NCBI GenBank assembly: GCA_963169355.1 | Contig: CAUJCR010000020.1 | Coordinates: 1-39,515, forward strand | DNA from: Bacteroidota bacterium | GTDB lineage: Bacteria; Bacteroidota; Bacteroidia; B-17B0; Aurantibacillaceae | Direction: 5' to 3' | Length of the DNA: 39,515 nt | Part shown: positions 6,888 to 16,311 of the stretch, one piece after another | Layout of the letters: every line of letters starts with the position of its first letter | How positions within the stretch are numbered: the first letter of the stretch is position 1 | Notes under the pieces: generated by a model | The model's input: the letters and a program-made list of their open reading frames with translations, nothing else | Databases searched by the model: none | Told to the model about the DNA's origin: nothing | Position numbers and translations under genes: made by a program

Positions 6888-9584
6888 TTATTTTTTTATA
6901 GAGTTATATAATTCTGAAATTTGTTTTTTGGTGTCAGCAACTATTTTTAATTCATTTTCTAGTTGTGCGGTATCACCAATTGATTTATCAGTTTTTGATT
7001 TTTCAACAGTTGATGATAGTTTACTTTCTTTTCCTTCCCAAGTTTTAAGTAAATCTTTCATTGTTTTTTGTGCAGCGTATTTCACAAATCTACTGTCTGT
7101 GTTGCCAAACTGTGCAATTTCTTTTGCACCATCAATAGCGGTTTCTGGTTTTTCGCAACGTTTTAAGAACTTACCATAAATGTTGGCGTAGGCCATCATT
7201 TCAAATCCATTAAAATATTTTTTAATAGATTTAAAGTAAGCATGATTTTCGTCTGTTCCACTAGTTGCATATAAATCGGCAATAGCATAAATAATTTTCT
7301 TTGCTGGCTCGTTTTCTAATGCTTTAGCTTTTTTAAGAGCTAACGTTGTATTGTTATTTGCAATGCCATTAAACGCTTCGGCAACTATAGCATAAGATTG
7401 TTCTTGTAGTGCTTTTTCGTATAAAGCTTCTAAATCAGCACCTTTGTAGTTGTCGGCTAAGGCTTTTAGGGCAGCAGCTCTTACATTGGTGTTTTTATCA
7501 TGCTCGTAAATTGATAAAAAGAAGGGCTTTAATTCTGTTTCTTTTCCGCTTGCTTTTGTACTCAATGCTTGTATGGCATCTATTCTAAATTTATACCATT
7601 TGTCGTTTTGTGCGATTGTTTTTACTAAGTCAAAAATTTCTTTATCATCTAGGTTATTTTTAAAATACTCAATTGCCTCGTTTCTGTCTCCCCACAATCC
7701 AGCATGTTGATATTGATAAATTAATTCTTGTTTGCTTTTAGTGTATTCAATTTTTGCTAATAGTTGATTTTCCGCATCAAAATTTACCAAATCGGGTTTA
7801 GCAGAGATTTTAAAGCTAAATGTATTGGTTACATCATCTAACCAAACACGTTTTCTTTCTTTTTTTCCATCAGTATAAATGTCAATATCAATTGGTAATT
7901 TATAAAGTGGGCAAGTAGAAAAATCTTGTGTTTGTTTTACAGTTAGCACAACTTGTTTTGTTGAATCAATGTAATTTTTCTCTATTGTTAATTCAGGATG
8001 TCCTTTCGCATAAAACCACTCATTAAAAAACCAGTTTAAGTCTTCGCCAGTTATTTCCTCAAAAGCTAAACGTAAGTTTTGTACCTCTGCCGATTTGAAC
8101 TTATTAGTTTCTAGGTATAATTTAAGTGAAGCAAAAAACGCATCATCGCCAACATATTTTCTTAGCATGTGTAATACTTGCCCACCTTTGTTATAGCTAA
8201 AGGCATCAAACATTTCTTCGCGTTCCTCATAATCAAAACGCACTAAGTCCACTTGTTTTTGTCCAGATTGTGCAAAATAACCAAATCGAGATGCTGCATG
8301 ATGTTCATCGGCGGCATCTCTGCCATGTTCAAATTCTTCCCATAAATATTCACCATAAGTAGCAAACGATTCATTAAGCGGTAAGTTACTCCAACTTTCG
8401 CAAGTTGCTAAATCTCCAAACCATTGATGAAATAGTTCATGGGCAATCACAGCTTCGCCTTTCACACCATCAATAGTTTCGCGAGTAGTTTGATATACCA
8501 TAAAATCGCCATGCAAGGTAGAGCTGGTATTTTCCATAGAGCCGCTTACATAATCTCTTACCGTTATTTGTGCATATTTTTGCCAAGGATAAGGCACGCC
8601 TAATTTATTAGAGTAAAACTCAATCATCTTTTTTGTTTTCCCAAAAATGGCTTTGGCATGTGGTTCATATTCTTTTTCTACATAGTACGACACTTCTTTG
8701 CCATTCCAAGGTTCATCAGTTACCTTTACAAATTCGCCTACTCCCATAAATACTAAATAAGGTGAATGAGGTAAATCCATTACCCAATGATCGGTTCTTG
8801 TGCCATCTGCATTTTTCTTTGAGTCAGTAAGCAAACCGTTAGATAAGGTTGTGTATTTATTATCTACGGTCATGTAAATTTCATTAGTCATTTTTTCGTT
8901 AGGGCTATCAATGGTAGGGAACCACACCGAGTTAGATTGTGTTTCGCCTTTTGTCCAAATTTGAGGCATTTTGTTTGGGTCGGTGCCTTTTGGATTAATA
9001 AAATACAAGCCTTTATCGCTCGAAATAGCAGAACTACCCCCTGTTTTTAATTCTTCAGGTTTTGCAACATATTCAATCTCTATTTTATAAGTTTCAGCTT
9101 TTGTAAAAACTTTTCCTAAGTTGATAATTAAGGAGTCGTTTTTGTAGTTATATGAAAGAGCTAGGGGCACTTGAGTGTAGTTGTCGCTTTCTTTTACTTT
9201 TTGCCCAGGTTTAACAATAATAGCTTTTGCTACTTGATAAGTTCCTTTCACACTTTTTATATCCATACCCCTTGCATTTAGATATAACATATCTGATGGG
9301 TAGAAATAAGGCTTCGCTGTAATTTCGGCTTTACCATTCATTCTAGAGTTTTCCCAGTCAAAATTCACCCACAGTTTTGTGTGAATAATATCTGTGCTTT
9401 TGGTTTTAGCAGCCTGATAAATTACTTTTTCTGGTTTTGGTTCAGCTACTACTTTTATAGTATCCAATTGAATAGCGGGCTCATCATTTACCGAAGCAGA
9501 AGTTTGTTGCGTCGTTTTCTTTTTAGTTGCGCAAGCTACTACGCATAAAATGGTTGTAGCAAAAAGTAATGATTTTAAGTTCAT
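6888..9584 (-). CDS. M1 family zinc aminopeptidase, lipoprotein
   Basis: An 898-residue gluzincin aminopeptidase. A lipobox (VVAC, Cys18) follows a short hydrophobic stretch, so the protein is probably a membrane-anchored lipoprotein. The exopeptidase motif GSMEN (348-352) and the zinc motif HELFH (382-386), with the third ligand E405 in NESFA, are intact. The C-terminal 250 residues are helical and HEAT-like (repeated 'AALKALADNYKGADLEALYEKA'-type units), as in large M1 enzymes. It would trim N-terminal residues from peptides outside the cytoplasm. It heads the run M1, DPP-IV-like, PepT, with 75 bp between it and hemA upstream. No perfect -7 box is visible in that gap. Confidence 0.94.
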   Translation of the reverse strand: MNLKSLLFATTILCVVACATKKKTTQQTSASVNDEPAIQLDTIKVVAEPKPEKVIYQAAKTKSTDIIHTKLWVNFDWENSRMNGKAEITAKPYFYPSDMLYLNARGMDIKSVKGTYQVAKAIIVKPGQKVKESDNYTQVPLALSYNYKNDSLIINLGKVFTKAETYKIEIEYVAKPEELKTGGSSAISSDKGLYFINPKGTDPNKMPQIWTKGETQSNSVWFPTIDSPNEKMTNEIYMTVDNKYTTLSNGLLTDSKKNADGTRTDHWVMDLPHSPYLVFMGVGEFVKVTDEPWNGKEVSYYVEKEYEPHAKAIFGKTKKMIEFYSNKLGVPYPWQKYAQITVRDYVSGSMENTSSTLHGDFMVYQTTRETIDGVKGEAVIAHELFHQWFGDLATCESWSNLPLNESFATYGEYLWEEFEHGRDAADEHHAASRFGYFAQSGQKQVDLVRFDYEEREEMFDAFSYNKGGQVLHMLRKYVGDDAFFASLKLYLETNKFKSAEVQNLRLAFEEITGEDLNWFFNEWFYAKGHPELTIEKNYIDSTKQVVLTVKQTQDFSTCPLYKLPIDIDIYTDGKKERKRVWLDDVTNTFSFKISAKPDLVNFDAENQLLAKIEYTKSKQELIYQYQHAGLWGDRNEAIEYFKNNLDDKEIFDLVKTIAQNDKWYKFRIDAIQALSTKASGKETELKPFFLSIYEHDKNTNVRAAALKALADNYKGADLEALYEKALQEQSYAIVAEAFNGIANNNTTLALKKAKALENEPAKKIIYAIADLYATSGTDENHAYFKSIKKYFNGFEMMAYANIYGKFLKRCEKPETAIDGAKEIAQFGNTDSRFVKYAAQKTMKDLLKTWEGKESKLSSTVEKSKTDKSIGDTAQLENELKIVADTKKQISELYNSIKK

Positions 9585-9659
9585 CTTTTGATTTTGTTAG
9601 AAATAGTAAAATTGCAATTTATTTCAACAAATCACAAAGAAAAAAAGGAGAAATAAGGC

Positions 9660-10889
9660 TTAGATTTCTTCTACCAAAAAGGCTTTCTTGGCAGTTTTTA
9701 TAGCAAGTGCATTGTATTTCTTTTCCATATAATTTAGTACCTTTTCAAGCACTTCTTTACTTTGATGGTCAAGGTTTTGGATATCTTTAGCAAACACTTC
9801 GTTAAGTGCTAATTCTTTAATAGATCTTATTTCGATAGGAACTTGAGAGAAGGCGCGTTCTATTTTTCGTTCGTTAAAAATATGTTTAAACTCTTCTACT
9901 TTTTCAAAAATTATCTTACGGCATGTAGCCATTTCTCCTTCACGTTTTTGTAAATTTTCGGCAGCTTGTTGTTTTAATGAAGCTATATCAATATACACTA
10001 CATCGTTTTGTTTTATAACTTCTGGTGCTACATCGGCTGGTAGTGCTAAATCTATAATTACTTTTTTAGTAGTATCATTACCAATTAATGATTGATAAAT
10101 TGTATTTGTAATAATGTGGTCTTGAGAGGCAGTACAAGTAATAAGTACATCAAAACCTTCGTTAAATTGATTTATTTGTGATAACTCTTTGGCTGTACCG
10201 TTTAACTCGGTAGCTAATTTTTGGGCATTGGCTAGGGTTCTATTAAATACCGTTAAGTTTGCGAACTCGTGTTTCTTTAAGTACTTTGCCATGTTCGCAT
10301 TTGTTTCGCCAGCACCAATAAAAACTAAACGTGCATTATTTTTAATGCCTAAATCTCTTAACTGGCGATAGGCTAATGAAACTACTGAAACTGGATTGCG
10401 TGCAATGTTGGTTTCTGTAAAAACCCGTTTAGCCGTTTCAATAGTTTGTTTTATGACTAAGCGAATCACATCTCCAGTTAAACCAATTTGGTGGCATTGG
10501 TCGTATGCCTTTCGAACTTGTGTGATTATTTCTCTTTCGCCTACCACTAAAGAATCTAACGACGAAGACACTTCAAATAAATGGCTTATTGCGCTTAAAT
10601 TCTCGTACACAACACTACTTTCAACTAATTTGCATAATTCGGTACGACTTAATTCTGGATTAATGGAAAGAAATATAGACTCTAAAAAATTTGTTCGTAT
10701 GCTTTGTTCTGTTACTAAAATAAGTTCAACTCTATTGCAAGTGCTTAAAAACATGAACTCTTGAATTTGATGAGTTGATTTAATATGAGGTAAACGGAGT
10801 TCTTGATGAACCTCATCTAAATGTAATTTACCAATTAACTCTAAAGGAGCAGATTTGTGAGTAATAGATATAATTTTAAAATTATCCAT
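9660..10889 (-). CDS. hemA: Glutamyl-tRNA reductase
   Basis: Catalyses NADPH-dependent reduction of glutamyl-tRNA to glutamate-1-semialdehyde, the first committed step of C5 tetrapyrrole synthesis. The 409-residue protein has the catalytic Cys51 in FLSTCNRVEL, the conserved VVGEREI segment (115-121), the Rossmann NADPH motif FIGAGETN (190-197) and a C-terminal helical dimerisation domain (about 310-409). Length and motif order are those of the family. It is transcribed divergently from the TPR-SpoIIE gene across a 112-bp gap. hemL and other haem genes are not in the window. Confidence 0.96.
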   Translation of the reverse strand: MDNFKIISITHKSAPLELIGKLHLDEVHQELRLPHIKSTHQIQEFMFLSTCNRVELILVTEQSIRTNFLESIFLSINPELSRTELCKLVESSVVYENLSAISHLFEVSSSLDSLVVGEREIITQVRKAYDQCHQIGLTGDVIRLVIKQTIETAKRVFTETNIARNPVSVVSLAYRQLRDLGIKNNARLVFIGAGETNANMAKYLKKHEFANLTVFNRTLANAQKLATELNGTAKELSQINQFNEGFDVLITCTASQDHIITNTIYQSLIGNDTTKKVIIDLALPADVAPEVIKQNDVVYIDIASLKQQAAENLQKREGEMATCRKIIFEKVEEFKHIFNERKIERAFSQVPIEIRSIKELALNEVFAKDIQNLDHQSKEVLEKVLNYMEKKYNALAIKTAKKAFLVEEI

Positions 10890-11001
10890 AAATCAGCTAT
10901 AAAGGTCGTAAACACTTCGTTTTTAAATGTCATAGAATTGTCATAAACTTGTATTTAAAATAAATCTAAATAACTCTCATAATAAGTGTTATTTTTACAT
11001 A

Positions 11002-13248
11002 ATGAATTTTAGGAATTTATATATTGTATTAACTGTAGTTATTTGTTTTTTTGACACAAAAGCTCAAAAAGATTCGATAAACTATTATTATACACAGTTT
11101 CAAACTATTCCGTCATCTACTGAAAAATTAGCTAAATCACCCAGCTATTTCCGTTATTTCTTAGCCCACGACTCTCTCCATAAATCAAAACAATTACTAA
11201 GAGAGATTGAACAATTACAAGTAGAAAAAGAATCAGTAGATTTTAAGAAGGGGCTTGTGTTATTTTATAAAGCGACTATTTTAAATCACCAACATAGTTT
11301 TGATTCGGCAGCGCCTTTATTAATGAAAGCCATACCTCTACTAAATTCAAATATGACGATGTATGCAGAGGCTACAAGTGCTTTAGTTAAATCTTTATCA
11401 TTAGTGGGTAAATTTGATACAGTAATAAAGATAGGAGAAACTTTTTGTGATAGTTATAGAAATAAAGCGCCTATTTCTCTTATATCCGAAATTCTACAAT
11501 ATGTTGGTAGAGCGTATGATTATATAGGTAATAGGGAAAAAGGATTGAAATATACTTTTGAAGGATTGGATTTTGCCTTAAAAACAAAAGATGTTTCACG
11601 TATTACAGATATATACATTAATCTAGCAACTATTTATAAAGAGGAAAATTTTAAACTCTCATTAGAGTATGGATTAAAAGCTAGGTATCTTTTAGAATCT
11701 CAGAAGAATAAAGATCATATCAATGATTTGGCTGTTTGTTATTTAATGTTGGGTAATTCTTATATGAACATTGGAAATTTAGATAGTTCAAGGCATTATT
11801 ATCTCCTTTCAAAAGAGTTTTCAGAACGAAGCAATGATCTTAGAACGTATTATTCGGCAATAGGTAATTTAGGTAATTTAGAGCTTGAACTTGAAAATTA
11901 TGATAAAGCACTGGATTATACACGTCAAACATTACACCATTATAAACAAACGAATATTATTACTGAAGTAATGGTGAGTTACGGATCGCTAGCTGACATT
12001 TACAGAGCTAAAAAAGATTATAAGCTAGCTATTTTATATTATGACACTGCCTTAATCTATACTAAACAATTAAACTCGGCTGAAGATTATATATACAATT
12101 ATGAAGGATTGTATAAGATATATGAAGATATGGGTAAATACAAAGAAGCCTTTCATTATTTTAAATTATATAAAACATGGAACGATTCGGTAAATAATAA
12201 TCAAAACTCCAAAAAAATTAGTGCCATGGAACTTGAATTTAAGTATAAAGCCGAACAGAGGGAGAAAGATTTAATTCAACAAAACAAAGATTTAATAACC
12301 CAAGAAAAAATTAAACAACAAAAATATATTATTTGGATTGGGGTCATTGGAGGGGTAATTCTTTTGGTATTCCTAGGCTTTACGATAAAATCTAATATTG
12401 AGAGAAAGAAATCAAATGCTCAGTTACAAGCTAGTAACCTTGAAATTGTAGAGCAGAAAAACATTATAGAAGAGAAAAATAATGAGATAACCGATAGCAT
12501 CACTTATGCCAGTAGAATTCAACAAGGGATTATACCAGATGATGATGAATTGAAAAAATTATTTCCTCAACATTTTGTATTGTTTAAACCGCGTGATATT
12601 GTAAGTGGCGATTTTTATTGGGCAAAGAAAGTACCCGCCACCAAAAACCGTTCATTAATTGTTTTAGCAGATTGCACAGGACATGGTGTGCCAGGTGCAT
12701 TTATGAGTTTGGTTGGTAATACCTTACTTAATCAGGTAATTAATAATCCGTTGGTTGCTAATCCAGCTCAAGCACTTGATTATATAAATGAACAATTGCC
12801 TAAAACTATAAAGAGTAAAAGTAGTACTGGAAGTATTAAAGATGGTATGGAGATGGCGATGTGTGATATAGATTATGACACCTTAACTTTACAGTTTGCA
12901 GGTGCAAATAGCAACATTTATATCGTAAGAGAAAATAAAATACAGATATACAAAGGAGATAAACAACCTATAGGAGAAAGTTTAACTGGAAAGCCAAAAC
13001 CATTTAATAATCATGAAATTGCTTTGCAAAAAGGAGATTGTATTTTTATGTTAAGTGATGGTTACGCCGATCAGTTTGGAGGAGAAAAAGGCAAGAAGTT
13101 TAAATATAAACCACTCGAAGATTTATTTGTGTCTATTGCCACAAAAGATACACAAGAGCAACATTACGTATTAGAGAATACATTTGATACTTGGAAGAGT
13201 TTTCATCAACAAGTAGATGACGTGTTAGTTATTGGTATTAAAATCTAA
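11002..13248 (+). CDS. TPR-containing SpoIIE-family (PP2C-type) protein phosphatase
   Basis: A 748-residue membrane signalling protein. It has a signal peptide (to about residue 22, FFDTKAQ), an extracytoplasmic block of tetratricopeptide repeats (about 40-400, e.g. YDKALDYTRQTLHHY and YKLAILYYDTALIY), one membrane segment (about 441-461, IIWIGVIGGVILLVFLGF), a coiled coil of about 45 residues, and a SpoIIE/PP2C catalytic domain (about 505-748). Metal-binding acidic motifs are present (VSGDFYW, LADCTGHGVPGAF, LSDGYADQF). In Bacteroidota such proteins are thought to dephosphorylate anti-sigma-factor antagonists or similar targets; the target here is unknown. A one-mismatch -7 box (TATTTTTA, 10990-10997) lies 4 nt from the ATG. 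Its last codons overlap the end of the convergent gene by 4 bp. Confidence 0.9.
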   Translation: MNFRNLYIVLTVVICFFDTKAQKDSINYYYTQFQTIPSSTEKLAKSPSYFRYFLAHDSLHKSKQLLREIEQLQVEKESVDFKKGLVLFYKATILNHQHSFDSAAPLLMKAIPLLNSNMTMYAEATSALVKSLSLVGKFDTVIKIGETFCDSYRNKAPISLISEILQYVGRAYDYIGNREKGLKYTFEGLDFALKTKDVSRITDIYINLATIYKEENFKLSLEYGLKARYLLESQKNKDHINDLAVCYLMLGNSYMNIGNLDSSRHYYLLSKEFSERSNDLRTYYSAIGNLGNLELELENYDKALDYTRQTLHHYKQTNIITEVMVSYGSLADIYRAKKDYKLAILYYDTALIYTKQLNSAEDYIYNYEGLYKIYEDMGKYKEAFHYFKLYKTWNDSVNNNQNSKKISAMELEFKYKAEQREKDLIQQNKDLITQEKIKQQKYIIWIGVIGGVILLVFLGFTIKSNIERKKSNAQLQASNLEIVEQKNIIEEKNNEITDSITYASRIQQGIIPDDDELKKLFPQHFVLFKPRDIVSGDFYWAKKVPATKNRSLIVLADCTGHGVPGAFMSLVGNTLLNQVINNPLVANPAQALDYINEQLPKTIKSKSSTGSIKDGMEMAMCDIDYDTLTLQFAGANSNIYIVRENKIQIYKGDKQPIGESLTGKPKPFNNHEIALQKGDCIFMLSDGYADQFGGEKGKKFKYKPLEDLFVSIATKDTQEQHYVLENTFDTWKSFHQQVDDVLVIGIKI

Positions 13249-13841
13249 AAAGCGATAAAATATAAGTCGGCAATTAAATTAAGCACTACACTTATGATTA
13301 AGCCATTAAACGTTAAGTGGCGGTTCATTTTATAAATAAAGAATCCAACACCTGCTGCAAATATTAATAGAGTTAGTTTTGGATATGTAAATTGATGCCA
13401 AAATACATGTTCGCTACTATTAAACTTTACTTTAAGGATTTTGTGAAACATGAAATCTCTTCCAATAAAAAAATGCTGTCCTGCTTCGGGTGTGTTATAA
13501 AATTCGCTTGTAAGAATGGTTAGTTTTAAAGCATTTGTGGTTTCAATTTCAACGCTTGTAATTTCAGCAGCCTTTAGTTCTTTATTATATTTACTATGGT
13601 TACAAGTTACATGTGCAATTGTGGCTTGTTGCCAATAAGTACATATCCAAATACTAAGCAAACAATAACTTAAAATGGCAACCAAAACAATGTTTACTCC
13701 ATTACATATTTTGTAAAACTTAGTGCTTTTAAACTTAAAGATGCGTTCTTGCTCTTTTAATTCTTTAATTTTTTTTACATAAAACAATTCCTCGGCAGTA
13801 AGTGGTATGCGTTGCTTTCTTCGAGGTTGTTCATCTAGCAT
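13245..13841 (-). CDS. Small membrane protein of unknown function
   Basis: A 198-residue protein I do not recognise. It has a basic, charged N-terminus (about 1-45) and three predicted membrane segments: about 51-70 (IVLVAILSYCLLSIWICTYW), about 157-172 and about 180-198, the last ending at the C-terminus. Between the first two is a hydrophilic domain of about 85 residues that would face the periplasm. It starts 8 bp after the glycosyltransferase stop on the same strand, so it is probably co-transcribed and may act with that enzyme. Its end overlaps the convergent phosphatase gene by 4 bp. Confidence 0.8.
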   Translation of the reverse strand: MLDEQPRRKQRIPLTAEELFYVKKIKELKEQERIFKFKSTKFYKICNGVNIVLVAILSYCLLSIWICTYWQQATIAHVTCNHSKYNKELKAAEITSVEIETTNALKLTILTSEFYNTPEAGQHFFIGRDFMFHKILKVKFNSSEHVFWHQFTYPKLTLLIFAAGVGFFIYKMNRHLTFNGLIISVVLNLIADLYFIAF

Positions 13842-13849
13842 AGAGTATG

Positions 13850-14809
13850 TTATAAATTAATTTTCTTCTCTAATAAGTAATTATTTCTATCGGGAGAGTT
13901 TCTTAAAATTAATTCAGCTATAAAACCTGCTAAAAACAACATGGTGCCTAGCACCATAGTGGTAAGGGCAATGTAAAACGAAGGGCGATCAGTTAATAAT
14001 CGCGCTGCTTTATGAATAATAAAGGCATGGTAAAATTTATCAATACCTAGATATATCACCGCTCCAAATCCTATCACAAACATTAAAGTACCTACTAAAC
14101 CAAAAAAGTGCATAGGCCTTTTCCCAAATTTTGATAAGAAAGTAATTGTCATTAAATCTAAGAAACCATTTATGAATCTGTCCCAACCAAATTTACTAAC
14201 GCCATATTTTCGGGCTTGATGCTGTACTACTTTTTCTCCAATACGATTAAATCCAGCGTTTTTAGCAAGTACAGGAATAAAACGGTGCATCTCGCCATAT
14301 ACTTCAATGCTTTTTATAACCTCCTTACGGTAAGCTTTTAAGCCACAATTCATATCGTGTAATTTAATACCCGACATCAATCTTGTAGTGCCATTGTATA
14401 ATTTAGATGGTATATTTTTAGTAAAGGTATTGTCAAATCGTTTTTGTTTCCAGCCACTTACAAGGTCATATTTTCCAGATTTTATCATGCTATATAGTTC
14501 TGGAATTTCATCTGGCGAATCCTGCAAATCAGCATCCATGGTTATAACCACATCGCCTTGGGCTGCTTCAAAACCTATATATAATCCAGGCGATTTACCA
14601 TAGTTTCTACGAAACTTAATAGCTTTAACGCATTGGTTCTTTGAAGCTAAATTTTCTATCACATTCCATGAGCCATCTTTACTGCCATCATCTACAAAAA
14701 TAATTTCGTAACTATAGCCATTTGCATCCATAACTTGTTTAATACGGTCATGCAATTCAGGCAAAGATTCTTCTTCGTTAAATAATGGAATAACAATAGA
14801 AATATTCAT
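13850..14809 (-). CDS. Family 2 glycosyltransferase (DPM1/GtrB-like), membrane anchored
   Basis: The 319-residue enzyme has a GT-A fold catalytic domain with FVDDGSKDGS (about 38-47), the DxD-type MDADLQDSPDEIPE (91-104) and RRNYGKSPG, the signature set of polyprenyl-phosphate glycosyltransferases (DPM1/GtrB/ArnC group). Two C-terminal membrane helices (about 232-256 and 275-305) fit the GtrB-type anchor. It probably loads a sugar onto undecaprenyl phosphate for envelope glycan modification; the sugar is unknown. The small membrane protein gene follows after 8 bp. The upstream gap also holds the divergent SRP RNA gene. Confidence 0.9.
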   Translation of the reverse strand: MNISIVIPLFNEEESLPELHDRIKQVMDANGYSYEIIFVDDGSKDGSWNVIENLASKNQCVKAIKFRRNYGKSPGLYIGFEAAQGDVVITMDADLQDSPDEIPELYSMIKSGKYDLVSGWKQKRFDNTFTKNIPSKLYNGTTRLMSGIKLHDMNCGLKAYRKEVIKSIEVYGEMHRFIPVLAKNAGFNRIGEKVVQHQARKYGVSKFGWDRFINGFLDLMTITFLSKFGKRPMHFFGLVGTLMFVIGFGAVIYLGIDKFYHAFIIHKAARLLTDRPSFYIALTTMVLGTMLFLAGFIAELILRNSPDRNNYLLEKKINL

Positions 14810-14886
14810 AATTGTTTCAAAAGTCGGTATTAATTACCCAACACACAAATTTTGCGAAAATTATGCTAAAAATAAAATAATTTATC

Positions 14887-14894
14887 TACTTTTG
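14887..14894 (+). promoter_or_regulatory. -7 promoter box of the SRP RNA
   Basis: TACTTTTG is a perfect match to the Bacteroidota primary sigma -7 element TAnnTTTG. The RNA's outer stem begins at 14899, so transcription starts about 4-5 nt after the box. That spacing serves as an internal ruler for the other promoters in the window. No clear upstream -33 element is visible. Confidence 0.7.
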
Positions 14895-14896
14895 CG

Positions 14897-15001
14897 CTGG
14901 GTAAGTCTTTCACGACCAGCTCCTGTCAAATCCCCCAGGGTGGGAACACAGCAAGGGTAGATGGTTGAGCGGTGCGATGAAAGTAGCTTACCCTTTTTTT
15001 T
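14897..15001 (+). ncRNA. ffs: Signal recognition particle RNA (bacterial small type)
   Basis: This is the RNA component of SRP, which with Ffh targets nascent membrane proteins. The diagnostic apical region is present: CCCCCAGGGTGGGAACAC, with a GGAA tetraloop (14943-14946) closed by GTG/CAC, followed by the SRP core AGCAAGGGTAGA (14950-14961). The outer helix pairs GGGTAAG (14899-14905) with CTTACCC (14987-14993) and continues as TCTTTCA against TGAAAGT. An 8-T run directly after the closing strand (14994-15001) makes a factor-independent terminator. The size of about 100 nt is that of the 4.5S-like form. Confidence 0.93.
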
Positions 15002-15130
15002 GTGCCTTTTTTCTGTTACTTTTTCTAAAATTAAGCATTATACTAACACATTTCTGTTTAAAAACATCAAATATGGTATAATTTACCCTTTACTTTATCA
15101 AGTACCTTCGTTCATTAAATTATATCTATT

Positions 15131-15862
15131 ATGTTGTCTTTCATTTTACAAATTTCGGGCTCTGCTGCCGCAGCAGTAGCTGATAGTGTGGTTCAACCCG
15201 CTGTTACAGGAATACAAACTGCTACAGAAGCTTTGCCTCCTAATGAAATCTCGTTGTTTAGTATTATTTTAAAAGGTGGAATTATCATGATTCCGTTAGC
15301 CTTATTATTACTACTTACAATTTATGTAATGGTAGAAAGGTTTTTAATTATATCAAAAGCCTCTAAGAAAAACGCCACATTAATATCAAGCATTAAAGAA
15401 ATGATTAATAACGGCAACTTAGCTAATGCTCGTAATATGTGTAAAAGTGTGAATACGCCCGATTCAATTATGTTGGAGCAAGGCATCTCTCGCATAGGGC
15501 AAAGCACAACTGAAATTAGAGAAGCAATGGACAAAGCAGGAGCTGTGGAGTTATCTCGTTTAGAGAAAAACATGAGCATCTTGAATGTAACAGGGCGTAT
15601 TGCTCCCATGTTTGGTTTTATTGGAACTATTATAGGGGTTATTAAAATCTTTTATGATATATCATTAGCTAAAACGGTAGAAATTGAAGTTATCTCAACA
15701 GGTTTATACGAAAAAATGATTACTTCGGGAGGCGGTTTAGTGGTAGGTGTTGTAGCTTTTATTGCTTACCATTGGCTTAACGCTCAAATTGATAAAATTG
15801 CGCATCACATGGAAGAATCTCAAATTGCGTTTTTAGATATACTCAACGAACCAAGTAAATAA
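15131..15862 (+). CDS. exbB: ExbB/TolQ/MotA-type proton channel subunit
   Basis: A 243-residue inner-membrane protein that, with ExbD, couples the proton gradient to TonB. There are three membrane segments: about 37-63 (FSIILKGGIIMIPLALLLLL), about 155-175 (IAPMFGFIGTIIGVIKIF) and about 195-215 (SGGGLVVGVVAFIAYHWL). The last two carry the small-residue-rich ExbB core. It is first in a tight plus-strand cluster (exbD 36 bp downstream, then tonB, then folC), an arrangement common in Bacteroidota. A TolQ or MotA-like assignment is less likely because exbD and tonB follow directly. Confidence 0.92.
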   Translation: MLSFILQISGSAAAAVADSVVQPAVTGIQTATEALPPNEISLFSIILKGGIIMIPLALLLLLTIYVMVERFLIISKASKKNATLISSIKEMINNGNLANARNMCKSVNTPDSIMLEQGISRIGQSTTEIREAMDKAGAVELSRLEKNMSILNVTGRIAPMFGFIGTIIGVIKIFYDISLAKTVEIEVISTGLYEKMITSGGGLVVGVVAFIAYHWLNAQIDKIAHHMEESQIAFLDILNEPSK

Positions 15863-15898
15863 TTCTGAAATAGTATTAATTATTAAATATTTACCAAA

Positions 15899-16309
15899 AT
15901 GGGACTAAGAAAAAAAGCGCATAGAGATGCAGAAGTAAGTACAGAATCGTTAAACGACATCATGTTCTTTCTTTTGCTTTTCTTTTTAATTCTTTCAACT
16001 ATGGTAAGTCCTAATGCTATTAAGGTAAACTTGCCAAGTTCTAAACCCACAAAACCTATTGATAATAATAAAAAGCCCATTCATTTAGATGTATCAAATA
16101 CTCGGAATTATTACGTAGAAGGGAAAGAGGTTGATTTTTCAAGTTTAGAAACGGTACTTTCAAGCGAAATTGGTACAAACCCTGAGCCTACAGTGGTATT
16201 GCAAATGGATAAAGATTTAAGTATTCAAGATGCAGTAGATGTAATGATTATTATTGATAAGTTAAAATGTAAGATGGTGTGGGCAACTAAACCATCTAAT
16301 GCACAATAA
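15899..16309 (+). CDS. exbD: ExbD/TolR-family biopolymer transport protein
   Basis: The 136-residue protein has a short basic cytoplasmic N-terminus, one membrane helix (about 19-40, LNDIMFFLLLFFLILSTMV) and a periplasmic ExbD domain. D20, at the start of the helix, is in the position of the proton-path Asp of ExbD/TolR. Strand patterns such as VVLQMDKDLSIQDAVDVM match the periplasmic fold. It lies between exbB and tonB; the tonB ATG is 2 bp after its stop. Confidence 0.93.
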   Translation: MGLRKKAHRDAEVSTESLNDIMFFLLLFFLILSTMVSPNAIKVNLPSSKPTKPIDNNKKPIHLDVSNTRNYYVEGKEVDFSSLETVLSSEIGTNPEPTVVLQMDKDLSIQDAVDVMIIIDKLKCKMVWATKPSNAQ

Positions 16310-16311
16310 CC

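Larger units (their letters stand above)
14810..15130. other. 321-bp interval without protein gene, holding SRP RNA
   Basis: The gap between the glycosyltransferase start and exbB contains the SRP RNA gene with its promoter and T-tract (14887-15001). The remaining 129 bp before exbB are AT-rich, and I see no confident promoter or regulatory motif there. Confidence 0.7.

Noticed and set aside
14961..15179. Possible small protein gene of 72 codons on the plus strand
   Set aside because: It starts inside the SRP RNA core and runs through the RNA's T-tract into exbB. The composition and overlap show it is a chance frame.
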